Assembly: GCF_010500955.1 (NCBI RefSeq)
Contig: NZ_QVMJ01000014.1
Coordinates: 88,421-152,420 of the forward strand
Direction: 5' to 3'
Origin: Bacteroides sp. 519
GTDB lineage: Bacteria; Bacteroidota; Bacteroidia; Bacteroidales; Bacteroidaceae
DNA length: 64,000 bases
Shown here one piece after another: positions 43,900 through 53,020 of the stretch; the first letter of the stretch is position 1, and the number at the start of each line of letters is the position of its first letter. Below the pieces are notes generated by a model. That model saw only the letters and a list, made by a program, of their open reading frames with translations. It did no database searches and was not told the origin of the DNA. Position numbers and translations under genes: made by a program.

Positions 43900-45939
43900 C
43901 TATTTGCAACTAGCCTGCAATACCTCCACAGAATCAGTTAAATCATTATTACTAATAACCTCTACCTGATTTTTGCCATCCTTAAGTCGGATACCTTCCC
44001 ACACTACCATTCCATAGTTATTGGGCTGCTTTTTACCCATGCTAACTTTGTTTACAAAAAGCTCAACTTCCTGTTGGTTAGTAAATGCCATAAAGGTTTG
44101 TTGGGGTTTATAGCGGTTTACTACTCGCTTTTCGGCTAGGTGAAGCACTGGTTCTTTCTTATTCCAGTTGGCTTTATAAAAATAGAATGCATCCTTACGA
44201 ACTTTGCGGTCGAAGGTAACCAAACCTTTGTCGTTAATGCCCGGACGATCTCCTTCGGTACGGTGGGCTGCTCCGAAGTCGAACATATTCCACACAAAGC
44301 TTCCCCAAACAAATGGACGTTCGTTAATAATCTTCCAGTTTTCTATGTGATAGAATGTTTGCCAGTTTTCAGGATGCCACCATGCTGTAGGAACGGTTTG
44401 TACCAACGAATCCTGTTGATGGTAGATGCTGGCACCTGCACCATACTCGCTTATGCCAATGCGCAGTTCGGGGTGTTTGGTATGGGTAGCATCCAGAAAG
44501 CGAGCCAATGTGGCTGGGGTTGATCCATACCAACCATCGTACCGGTTCCATGCAATATGTTCGGTTACAAAGTTAATCTCTGCATTTATATTGGTGGCCG
44601 AGGTAGTTGGACGGGTTGGATCTTCGGCTTTAGCCAGCTCATTTAATTCCTTGATGTATTCAAGAGGGTTGTCTCCTACCTCTTTCAATTCATTGAAAAG
44701 TCCCCAGAAACAGATGGATGGGTGATTGTAATTCTGACGGATTAGCTCCTTAAGTTGCTCTTTTCCATTAGCGCGGAAGGAAGGTTGATCCACAAAGCCT
44801 TTATCAGCATAGCCTCCGGGACCAATGAAAGGTATTTCGGCCCAGATAACAAATCCGTATTTGTCCATGAGGTTGTACATGGCAGTGGCTTGTGGATAAT
44901 GTGCCAGACGTACAGCATTGACTCCCATTTCGAGCATAAGTTGGGTATCTTCTTCATGATGACATTGGCGGAGTGCATTACCAACCTCGGCCCTATCCTG
45001 ATGGCGACATACTCCGTGCAGTTGCAGGTGCTTGCCATTGAGGAAAAAACCTTTATCGGGGTCGGTATGATAGTAACGAAGTCCTAAGGGTTGGATAACA
45101 CTGTCAATTACTTTACCGTTTTGTGTAATGTCTACTAAAGCCCAATACATGAAAGGGTCTTCTTGGCCATTCCACAACCGGGGATTATCTATAGTAAAAG
45201 AAAGCTCTTCCTGAATATCTGTGTTTTCTTTCAGAGTAATAGTTTTGCTCTGTTTTTGTGCAACAACCTCATCATTGAGTATTTGAACTCTCACATCCAC
45301 CTTTTGTTTAGTTGCCGTACTATTGGTAAGATTAATTTTTGCACGCACGGTGGCTTGCTTATCGGTAACCTTTTCCTGTATTAAGTATACGCCCGATGAG
45401 GCATAATCCAAAGGCGAAATACAAACCGGGTCTGTAATTAAGAGATGAACATCCCGGTATATGCCGCCATAAAAGTTAAAGTCGCCCACCAGTGGCATAA
45501 TGTCTAATTGTTCGGCATTGTTAACGCGTATCAGTATCTCGTTCTCTGCATTATACTTTACCTTATCAGTCAGTTCAAAAATAAAGGCAGCATAGCCTCC
45601 ACGATGTTCGCCAATGTGTTTGCCGTTAATAAAAACGTTGGTTACAGCGTTTGCCCCTTCAAAGCGCAGGAAGAGTCGTTTACCTTCCCATTCGGGTTTT
45701 ACAAACAGTTTCTTCAGGTAGTTACCAATGCCCCGTTTATAGTCCTGCTTACCGGTAAGGGCATCCTGGGCGTTCCAGGTATGGGGTAAGTCAACTCGTT
45801 TCCAAGAGTTTTTTTGTACCTGATGCGAGAAGCGAAAGCTCCAGTTATCATTCAATAAAACACTTTCTCTTTGGGCATGTATATTCTGCAACAGGCAGAA
45901 TAAAATAAGTAATGCCATACTTACGTTTCTTTTTCTCAT
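43900..45939 (-). CDS. GH2 beta-galactosidase/beta-glucuronidase-type enzyme, exported
   Basis: GH2 enzyme of 679 residues with a signal peptide ending QNIHAQ. Its domains are the sugar-binding domain (NWSFRFSHQVQKNSWKRVDLPHTWN; NVFINGKHIGEHRGGYAAF), an Ig-like domain, the TIM barrel (GVCRHQDRAEVGNAL), and a C-terminal Ig-like end. The acid/base Glu is in FWGLFNELKE near residue 416 and the nucleophile in GISEYGAGAS near 498. It is shorter than LacZ and closer to the GH2 enzymes of plant- and host-glycan loci. It is read away from the SusC/SusD operon but shares its intergenic region, so it likely belongs to the same locus. Confidence 0.93.
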   Translation of the reverse strand: MRKRNVSMALLILFCLLQNIHAQRESVLLNDNWSFRFSHQVQKNSWKRVDLPHTWNAQDALTGKQDYKRGIGNYLKKLFVKPEWEGKRLFLRFEGANAVTNVFINGKHIGEHRGGYAAFIFELTDKVKYNAENEILIRVNNAEQLDIMPLVGDFNFYGGIYRDVHLLITDPVCISPLDYASSGVYLIQEKVTDKQATVRAKINLTNSTATKQKVDVRVQILNDEVVAQKQSKTITLKENTDIQEELSFTIDNPRLWNGQEDPFMYWALVDITQNGKVIDSVIQPLGLRYYHTDPDKGFFLNGKHLQLHGVCRHQDRAEVGNALRQCHHEEDTQLMLEMGVNAVRLAHYPQATAMYNLMDKYGFVIWAEIPFIGPGGYADKGFVDQPSFRANGKEQLKELIRQNYNHPSICFWGLFNELKEVGDNPLEYIKELNELAKAEDPTRPTTSATNINAEINFVTEHIAWNRYDGWYGSTPATLARFLDATHTKHPELRIGISEYGAGASIYHQQDSLVQTVPTAWWHPENWQTFYHIENWKIINERPFVWGSFVWNMFDFGAAHRTEGDRPGINDKGLVTFDRKVRKDAFYFYKANWNKKEPVLHLAEKRVVNRYKPQQTFMAFTNQQEVELFVNKVSMGKKQPNNYGMVVWEGIRLKDGKNQVEVISNNDLTDSVEVLQASCK

Positions 45940-45962
45940 AAGATTTATATTATTGGTTGTTG

Positions 45963-45991
45963 CAAAAATAGTTCTATTCTATGAAACACAA
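45963..45991 (-). promoter_or_regulatory. Promoter of the minus-strand GH2 gene
   Basis: Minus-strand TATTTTTG at 45970-45963 fits TAnnTTTG. TTG at 45991-45989 lies 18 bases upstream. It is 24 bases before the ATG at 45939. Confidence 0.5.
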
Positions 45992-46058
45992 GTACACTAC
46001 CAGTACAATATGCATCTGTTAACGCTATTTTGAAATTGAGTAAAAGAAAAAATTAAAT

Positions 46059-46124
46059 CAGTAAGGGTTAAAAACAGAAATAACAAAAACAGTAAGGTCT
46101 ATAAAACAGTAGATTGTAAGTTTG
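46059..46124 (+). promoter_or_regulatory. Promoter and repeated CAGTAAGG sites of the SusC/SusD operon
   Basis: The 327-bp intergenic space 45940-46266 holds a -7 element TAAGTTTG at 46117-46124 but no TTG -33 element at the usual distance. Instead CAGTAAGG occurs at 46059 and 46090, each followed after 3-4 bases by TWWAAAACAG-like sequence. The second copy sits where the -33 element should be. This fits activator-dependent transcription, probably by the hybrid sensor encoded downstream. Confidence 0.55.
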
Positions 46125-46266
46125 CATACAATAAAAACCTTATTTAATAATTTACTAAGATTAATACCAATGAAACATGTTACTTAACTTGTCCTCAATT
46201 CTACCACTAAGGACTTACCTTACTTAATTCAATAACAAGTGTATCAATTTAAGAGAAATCAAAATT

Positions 46267-49200
46267 ATGAAGAATGCAAAGAGACTTATATGCCTTCTGC
46301 TATTATTTGCCGGGATAGGTAGTGCATACGCCAGCCCTGATTTTGTTACAGCAACCCATCAAACAAAAAGTATTTCGGGTACTGTGACTGATAATAACAA
46401 CGAGCCACTTATTGGAGTTTCGGTTGTTGTTAAAGGAACATCGAATGGAACCATAACCAATATCGACGGAGGATATACGATTCAGGTACCTGATGCTAAA
46501 ACAGTGCTTGTGTTTTCGTATGTTGGATATAACAATCAGGAAATAACTGTTGGTAATCAAACTGTTATCAATGTAGTGATGGCCGAAGATTCTAAACTTC
46601 TGGAAGAGGTTGTGGTTATTGGGTTTCAGTCGCAAAAGAAAGTTAACTTAACAGCTTCTGTTGCCAACATAGACTCAAAAACGTTTGAGAACAGACCTGT
46701 ATCGAACATCGGACAGGCATTAATAGGAGCTGCCCCCGGATTAAACATCAGTATTGAAGGAGGAGATCCTAACAAAGTTCCCGACCTGAATGTACGTGGT
46801 GCAACTACAATCCGCTCGCGGAAAGATAAAACAGGAGCTAGCGCAGATGCCGGTAAGTATGATATCGTTTCGGGCCAACCCCTTATCCTTTTAGATGGGA
46901 TCGAAATCAGCAATGAAGATTTGAACCAAATTAATCCTGCCGATATTGATAATATATCTGTGCTTAAGGATGCATCGGCTGCTGCTATCTATGGTACCCG
47001 GGCTACTTATGGAGTTGTATTGGTACAAACCAAATCAGGAACATTTAATCAAAAGGCAAGGATAAACTATTCCTATGATATATCATGGGATAAACCGGTT
47101 GGTACCCCAGATATATTAGATTCTTATTATATCTATAAAACAGCTTTGGATAAGAATTTATGGACTGTTGGTACTCCATACACCGAAGAAAATGAAATGG
47201 TGCTCGATAAAATGCTTGCATACATGAACGACCCTGTAAACAACAAACCGTGGTATATGAAGGGCGATATTATTGGAGGTACCATAAACTGGGTTGGAAA
47301 TACAAATCCATATAAAGAACTGGTTAGAGACTGGACTCCAACACAAAAGCATAATTTCAGCATCAATGGCGGAAGCGACAGAATCGCTTACAATATTTCT
47401 TTAGGTGCTCAAAGTCAGGAGGGAATGTATAAAATTAACCCGGATGATTTAACCCGCTATAACATGGCAATGAATCTTACTGCTAAAATAACCGATAGGT
47501 TCAAGGTGTCTGCTAAAGTTTCACATAATATTTTCGATTATAAATCTCCAACTAAAAGAAGCGATGGCGACCTTTGGGGATCGGTAGGTAAATATTATCC
47601 CGAACTCAATATCTATCAACCATTACTCACTGCGGCTGATGATCCTATACCTAATTCACCTACCGAAAATCAAGCTAGTTTCTTGTTTTCGGGTGGACGT
47701 ACTAGTAGTTCCCGGAGAACAACTATCTTATCAATATCACCAGAGTTTACCATTATACCTAATGAATTAGTTATTAAAGCAGATTTTTCATTAACTCCCA
47801 TTACTTATAAAAAAGAGGTAACAGCTCCAAGGCAGGGCCGTGTAAATGCATCGTGGGAAGAACTGGAATACAGATGGGCTACAGAGAATACTGGGAATAT
47901 AACTAAATCAACTACCGACCGATATGCAATAAATTTATATGCAAATTATACTAAAACATTTGCAAATGCTCACAATGTATCGGCATTGGTAGGGGTAAAT
48001 CAGGAGAAAAAAGATTATTCGCAAAGTTATCTTGGGTTAGTAAATATGCTCGACCCCTATATCCTGAATCCGGCATTGGTGGCAGATAAAACAAAGAATA
48101 CTTCTTCTGTATATAATTATACAACAACAGCACGAGCCATTTTTGGACGTTTGATGTATGATTATAAGAGTCGTTATTTATTTGAATTCGACATCCGCTA
48201 CGATGGAAGTTCCAAGTTTCCAAAAGCAAATCGTTTCCAAACCTATCCAACATTCTCACTGGGTTGGAGAATATCGGAAGAAAAGTTTATGCTAAAAACA
48301 AAAAGTTGGCTCGATAACCTGAAGGTCAGAGCCTCATGGGGTGAACTTGGAAGTCAACCGAATGATGTGTATGGCTACCAATCGGTATTCGAAAATGAAA
48401 ATGCTTATTATTATTTTGAAGGAAACCGTTTTGGTGTTGGCATTAAACCACCAAGTATACCAAGCCCTCGCTTAACTTGGGAAAAAGCCACATCAACAAA
48501 CTTTGGTATCGATGCTACATTCTTACAACAAAGATTAGATGCCTCTCTGGATATTTATGAAAGAACAACATCCGATATATTGTTAGGTGGAGGTAAGGAA
48601 TATCCTATTTTACACGGAGGAGAACTTCCTTTGGAAAATGGTGGAGAATTAAGAAACCGTGGATGGGAATTACAGATTAAATGGAGAGATAAACTAGCTT
48701 CTGGTCTTAGCTATAATGTAGGTTTATCTTTATCCGATTACAAAGCAAAGGTTACAAAAGACCCCTCTAACTTAAAGAGAACAATAGGAGATGGAAAAAC
48801 ATATCCGGGTATGTATCTGGGCGAAATATGGGGATACGAAACCGGAGGTATTCTTCAGAAAGAAGATTTTGATTTAGATGCCGAAGGAAACCTGATACGT
48901 GATGGAAAAGGAAATCCGATATACCATGGTCCGGTGTTTAACAATGAAGTAGTATATCCCGGTTATTTATGGTATCACGATATTAATGGAGATGGTATTC
49001 TTACCGCAGGAGACAATACTGTTGACAATCCGGGCGACAGACGCATCATAGGAAATAGCACTCCACGTTACCGGTACTCAATAAATCTGGGAGTTCAGTA
49101 CAAGGGATTCGATTTAGATATGCTATTCCAAGGTGTAGGAAAAAGAGATTACTGGGTTGAAAGCACAGAAATGTATTGGGGAAAAGGTGCAGGTTCATGG

Positions 49201-49515
49201 GAGTATTACAACAACTCGTGGATGCCCGACAGAACCAATACTAAATATCCGATGTACGGAAGCGAAATAGCCGGAAGAACCCAAAGCGGATATCTATTAG
49301 ATGCTTCTTATCTATCCTTACGGCAGGTTATATTAGGATATTCGTTACCTAAATCACTTATAAATAAAATCAAACTTAGCAAGGTAAGAGTACATGTATC
49401 AGGTTATAACCTGTTCTCTATCTCTGACATACCAAACTACTTTGATCTTGATTATGTAAGAAGTGCTTATCCTGCAAAACGTTCTATAGCGTTAGGTATT
49501 CAAGTTGGATTTTAA
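46267..49515 (+). CDS. SusC/RagA-type TonB-dependent transporter of the PUL
   Basis: Outer-membrane transporter of 1082 residues, first gene of the polysaccharide utilisation operon. The signal peptide ends GSAYASP. The carboxypeptidase-regulatory domain (ISGTVTDNNNEPLIGVSVVVKG) leads to the TonB box and plug (LLEEVVVIGFQSQKK; IDNISVLKDASAAAIYGTRA with YGVVLVQTKSG) and a barrel ending YPAKRSIALGIQVGF. It pairs with the SusD-like lipoprotein 11 bases downstream to import oligosaccharides. Regulation is probably by the hybrid two-component sensor at 53021. Confidence 0.96.
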   Translation: MKNAKRLICLLLLFAGIGSAYASPDFVTATHQTKSISGTVTDNNNEPLIGVSVVVKGTSNGTITNIDGGYTIQVPDAKTVLVFSYVGYNNQEITVGNQTVINVVMAEDSKLLEEVVVIGFQSQKKVNLTASVANIDSKTFENRPVSNIGQALIGAAPGLNISIEGGDPNKVPDLNVRGATTIRSRKDKTGASADAGKYDIVSGQPLILLDGIEISNEDLNQINPADIDNISVLKDASAAAIYGTRATYGVVLVQTKSGTFNQKARINYSYDISWDKPVGTPDILDSYYIYKTALDKNLWTVGTPYTEENEMVLDKMLAYMNDPVNNKPWYMKGDIIGGTINWVGNTNPYKELVRDWTPTQKHNFSINGGSDRIAYNISLGAQSQEGMYKINPDDLTRYNMAMNLTAKITDRFKVSAKVSHNIFDYKSPTKRSDGDLWGSVGKYYPELNIYQPLLTAADDPIPNSPTENQASFLFSGGRTSSSRRTTILSISPEFTIIPNELVIKADFSLTPITYKKEVTAPRQGRVNASWEELEYRWATENTGNITKSTTDRYAINLYANYTKTFANAHNVSALVGVNQEKKDYSQSYLGLVNMLDPYILNPALVADKTKNTSSVYNYTTTARAIFGRLMYDYKSRYLFEFDIRYDGSSKFPKANRFQTYPTFSLGWRISEEKFMLKTKSWLDNLKVRASWGELGSQPNDVYGYQSVFENENAYYYFEGNRFGVGIKPPSIPSPRLTWEKATSTNFGIDATFLQQRLDASLDIYERTTSDILLGGGKEYPILHGGELPLENGGELRNRGWELQIKWRDKLASGLSYNVGLSLSDYKAKVTKDPSNLKRTIGDGKTYPGMYLGEIWGYETGGILQKEDFDLDAEGNLIRDGKGNPIYHGPVFNNEVVYPGYLWYHDINGDGILTAGDNTVDNPGDRRIIGNSTPRYRYSINLGVQYKGFDLDMLFQGVGKRDYWVESTEMYWGKGAGSWEYYNNSWMPDRTNTKYPMYGSEIAGRTQSGYLLDASYLSLRQVILGYSLPKSLINKIKLSKVRVHVSGYNLFSISDIPNYFDLDYVRSAYPAKRSIALGIQVGF

Positions 49516-49526
49516 AATATACTAGA

Positions 49527-51548
49527 ATGAAAAAAATATATACTATAATTGCAGCAATGCTGATAACCACATCGTTGTTTACCGCATGTAACGATGACTT
49601 TATGCAGCAAGACCCGATAGACGACATGGCAAACGGAACTTTTTTCACTAAAGAAGGCGACCTGTCGTTATACTTAGATGGCCTATATCAGTATTATTTA
49701 ATTGGCCACGGTAGAGGCGAAACCAATGTAACAACTGCTATAAAAACATACATGGGTTTAAGAGGTGGAGGAAGCCCTATTGTTTATGGTGATATGCTTA
49801 GCGACAACGCAGTTTATACAACAGCAAACTCAGCCACAACCGATCCGGATGGCAAATTATCCGGAACATACGAAACACCCAATACAGCTCCGGCATGGTA
49901 CGATGCTCCGTGGGAATGGAAACGTTTAAGGAAAGTAAACTATTTCCTAAATCATTATCAGGAAGTTAGTACTACTAATCCAGAGAATTTAAAGAAATGG
50001 GCAGCAGAAGCATATTTCTTTAAAGCAATGGATTATTACACTAAATTACTATCATTGGGCGAAGTGCCATGGCTCACTAAGGAACTGACTTTGGATGCAC
50101 CAGAACTATATTCCTCAAGAACACCACGTGTAGAACTGGTTGATAGTATTATGATGTGTTTGAACTTTGCAGTTGACAACCTATTAGATAACAACGAACC
50201 GGCAGGCCGTGTAAATCAGGATCAGGCATTGTTCCTGAAAGCCAAGTTCTGTTTATTCGAAGGAACATTCCGGAAATACCATACAGAACTGAACTTGCAA
50301 TCAACTGCTACTAAATTTCTGGAAGAAAGTGCCGAAGCAGCAAAACGCATCATGGATAAAGGTCGCTATCAACTTTATAAAGACCCCAATGTAACAGACT
50401 CTTATTGGCAGCTTTTCTCTCAAACCGATCATCCCAGCACTCATGGAAATAAGGAAACTATTCTGGCCCGTGTATACGATGGTGCTACAGTAGGAACAAG
50501 TGTAGCTCGCTACTGGGGATTTAACAATCATACCCGTTATGCTTGTGGGGCTCCACTTGGTGTTTTAGAAGAATATTTATGTGAAGACGGAAAACCGATT
50601 TATCTTAGCGGAACTCCGGGAAATTATGTTCAAAATCCATTGTTCAAAGGATATGATGGTTTATGGGAAGAATTAGACAACCGTGACCCACGCTTAACCC
50701 AAACAATTTGCAAGCCCGGACAGTATGCATCTGTGTTCGATTATAATGCAGGAGGCAAATATGGAATTGACGAAGTAGGTATTATATATCCTGCCATTAC
50801 TCAGGCTACAGGTGGAGGCTCTCCAACCAAAATGTACAACACAACGGTAACAGGTTACCGGTTTATCAAACATTTCCTTCCTAATAAAGCTATATGGGAT
50901 GATAATCCTAAAGGAAAACAAACTGCACATATATTCCGTTATGGCGAATTGTTACTGATATACGCAGAAGCCAAAGCCGAACTAGGAACTATATCAAATG
51001 ATGATTTGGACAAAACGATTAATGCATTAAGAGCAAGAGCAGGGTTTAATTTTACAAAATATCCTGATTCAAAACTAAGTTTAAGCAATATTCCTGCCGA
51101 TCCGCGTCTTGATGCCATATATACAGCAAAACTGGATTACTCTGTTACTCCGATTATTCGCGAAGTAAGACGTGAACGCCGTGTTGAGATGATGATGGAA
51201 GGACAAAGGTATGAAGACCTGATACGTTGGAAAGCCGGTAAACTCTTTACTGTACCATTAAGAGGAATGAAAATGACTGCCGTAAAAGAAGCACTTTATG
51301 ATGGTAGAATTGATCAGGTTAATCCCAAAACAGGTATTAAAGAAACCGCAGCACCCAAATATCAGAAGAATGTTAGCACATTTGTTGATTCTGAAGGCTT
51401 TATTATTCCATGGGCAAAATCCACACGTGTAATTGATGGAGTATTGCCATGGGACGATCGCAGGTATTATTTCCCAATACCATTAAAGGAGTTGCAGTTA
51501 AACCCGAATCTGACACAAAACCCAGGTTGGAAAGACATTAACAGATAA
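49527..51548 (+). CDS. SusD/RagB-type glycan-binding lipoprotein of the PUL
   Basis: A surface lipoprotein of 673 residues that captures glycan for the SusC partner. The lipobox is LFTAC, followed by NDDFMQQDPIDDMANGTFF. The SusD fold is seen in KWAAEAYFFKAMDYYTKLLSLGEVP and RYGELLLIYAEAKAELG, and the C-terminus is complete (REVRRERRVEMMMEGQRYEDLIRWKAG; LNPNLTQNPGW). It is larger than the usual 500-600 residues, mostly through inserted loops in the middle (around VYDGATVGTSVARYWGFN). It is translated with the SusC and F5/8C genes. Confidence 0.95.
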   Translation: MKKIYTIIAAMLITTSLFTACNDDFMQQDPIDDMANGTFFTKEGDLSLYLDGLYQYYLIGHGRGETNVTTAIKTYMGLRGGGSPIVYGDMLSDNAVYTTANSATTDPDGKLSGTYETPNTAPAWYDAPWEWKRLRKVNYFLNHYQEVSTTNPENLKKWAAEAYFFKAMDYYTKLLSLGEVPWLTKELTLDAPELYSSRTPRVELVDSIMMCLNFAVDNLLDNNEPAGRVNQDQALFLKAKFCLFEGTFRKYHTELNLQSTATKFLEESAEAAKRIMDKGRYQLYKDPNVTDSYWQLFSQTDHPSTHGNKETILARVYDGATVGTSVARYWGFNNHTRYACGAPLGVLEEYLCEDGKPIYLSGTPGNYVQNPLFKGYDGLWEELDNRDPRLTQTICKPGQYASVFDYNAGGKYGIDEVGIIYPAITQATGGGSPTKMYNTTVTGYRFIKHFLPNKAIWDDNPKGKQTAHIFRYGELLLIYAEAKAELGTISNDDLDKTINALRARAGFNFTKYPDSKLSLSNIPADPRLDAIYTAKLDYSVTPIIREVRRERRVEMMMEGQRYEDLIRWKAGKLFTVPLRGMKMTAVKEALYDGRIDQVNPKTGIKETAAPKYQKNVSTFVDSEGFIIPWAKSTRVIDGVLPWDDRRYYFPIPLKELQLNPNLTQNPGWKDINR

Positions 51549-51563
51549 TTAGAATCTACAATT

Positions 51564-52751
51564 ATGAAGAAGAATTTATATACACTTATAACTATAGCCT
51601 CGTTAGGACTGGCATTCACTGGTTGTAATGATGATTACGATGAAATCAGGAATGGAAACATTTCGGTTAAAGGTGTAGAAGCCGACAGTGATAAAAAGTT
51701 TATTCGGATTGAAGACAACAAAACCCTTCAACTTGAAACTTTTGTAATGCCTACCCAATTAGCATCGAAAGTGAAGTTTTCTCTTACAGGTACACAATCG
51801 GGAGCAATTGAAATATCCTCCGAAGGTTTGATTACACCATTGATAAAAACACCTGCCGAAGGTGCAATACCTGCCCCTCTAGGAGTAGATACAATTATGG
51901 TTTCTTTAGAAAATCATCCGGATATATTTGTTAAATATCCAGTAAGAGTTTATAGCCATATAAAATTGGCTACGAGTATTACGCTAAGCTCATCAGGACA
52001 GTTACCGAATATTGTAAAAGGAAGAACTTTTAACTTAGCTCAATATGTTACAGTTAATCCTACTGATGCTACCGATAAAACAGTATCGTACTTCTCGGAA
52101 GATACATCCATAGCAACAGTAGATCAAAACGGAGTTGTTACAGCTGTTGGTGAAATAGGACAGTCGACTAAGATTTTCATTAAATCGAATGACAGAGGCG
52201 GTGCTACAGGAGAATCTACAATAACCATTGTTGGTAAACCTGCAAAACACGTAGAATTCCCCGTCTCCAACAAATGGTCACTCGCATCCAACCTGGACGC
52301 CAAAGAAGGCGCTCTTGAAAACCTGTTAGACGATAAAAACTCCACATTCTGGGCACCTACTATAAACAAACGCCCCATCTACGATGTAGAGTGTAATCTG
52401 GATATTGATTTGGGCGAAGTAATTAACTTCAGTCAATTTGGTTACAGGCACAGAAGCCTCAACTACTCGCACCTGCAATGCCACACATTTAAATTACAGG
52501 CAAAGAAGGCCGAAGGCGATGCTTGGACCGATTTACGCGAATGTGTTACCGAAGCACTGCAAGCAGATAACTACCAACTGTTTGAAGTAGATAAACCAAT
52601 GGAAGCCAGATATATAAGAGTAGTCTTTGTGAAAGGTCACCTTAGATCAGGTAAAACCGATTGGAATTATAGCGAAGATGGAAACGTATCCGTTGGAGAC
52701 ATCCAAGTGTTTAAATACAACTGGACAGCAGAAGATGAAAAAGAACTCTAA
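51564..52751 (+). CDS. Surface lipoprotein with Big2-like and F5/8 type C domains
   Basis: A 395-residue surface lipoprotein (signal peptide ending LAFTGC). Residues about 25-130 are an unassigned beta domain. Residues 135-225 match a bacterial Ig-like Big2 domain (KGRTFNLAQYVTVNPTDATD; ATVDQNGVVTAVGEIG). Residues 235-390 match an F5/8 type C (discoidin) galactose-binding-like domain (NLLDDKNSTFWAPTI; VECNLDIDLGEVINFSQFG; ARYIRVVFVKGHLRSG). It is a third-position surface glycan-binding protein of the kind that follows SusD in many loci. It ends the operon, just before a terminator. Confidence 0.9.
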   Translation: MKKNLYTLITIASLGLAFTGCNDDYDEIRNGNISVKGVEADSDKKFIRIEDNKTLQLETFVMPTQLASKVKFSLTGTQSGAIEISSEGLITPLIKTPAEGAIPAPLGVDTIMVSLENHPDIFVKYPVRVYSHIKLATSITLSSSGQLPNIVKGRTFNLAQYVTVNPTDATDKTVSYFSEDTSIATVDQNGVVTAVGEIGQSTKIFIKSNDRGGATGESTITIVGKPAKHVEFPVSNKWSLASNLDAKEGALENLLDDKNSTFWAPTINKRPIYDVECNLDIDLGEVINFSQFGYRHRSLNYSHLQCHTFKLQAKKAEGDAWTDLRECVTEALQADNYQLFEVDKPMEARYIRVVFVKGHLRSGKTDWNYSEDGNVSVGDIQVFKYNWTAEDEKEL

Positions 52752-52787
52752 CATATAAAATGAGCACCTACTTTTAACTATTACATA

Positions 52788-52846
52788 GAGGCTGTGCAAT
52801 TGGCATAAAACCATGCTTTTTGGCACAGCCTCTTCGTTTGTTTTTA
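52788..52846 (+). terminator. Rho-independent terminator of the SusC/SusD operon
   Basis: GAGGCTGTGC (52788-52797) pairs with GCACAGCCTC (52823-52832), and the stem is followed by TTCGTTTGTTTTT. It lies 36 bases after the stop of the F5/8C lipoprotein. Confidence 0.85.
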
Positions 52847-52956
52847 TCCCGGTAGGATGAGGCTTTTCTCCCGGTAGGATAAAGCCGTTATCCCGGTAGG
52901 ATGAAGCCTTCATCCCGGTAGGAGAAAACCGTTATCCCGGTAGGATGTTTTTATTC
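52847..52956. repeat. Five direct 22-bp repeats, TCCCGGTAGGATRA core
   Basis: Copies start at 52847, 52869, 52891, 52913 and 52935, each exactly 22 bp long. The first 11 bases (TCCCGGTAGGA) are identical in all. The same core with the same period occurs in inverse orientation at 26820-26918. It lies directly after the terminator and 65 bp before the hybrid sensor gene. Confidence 0.93.
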
Positions 52957-53020
52957 AGACCAATGACTTCCATACATCATCTTTTTTCTATATCTTAGAG
53001 TTCTAATTATTTGTATAGCA

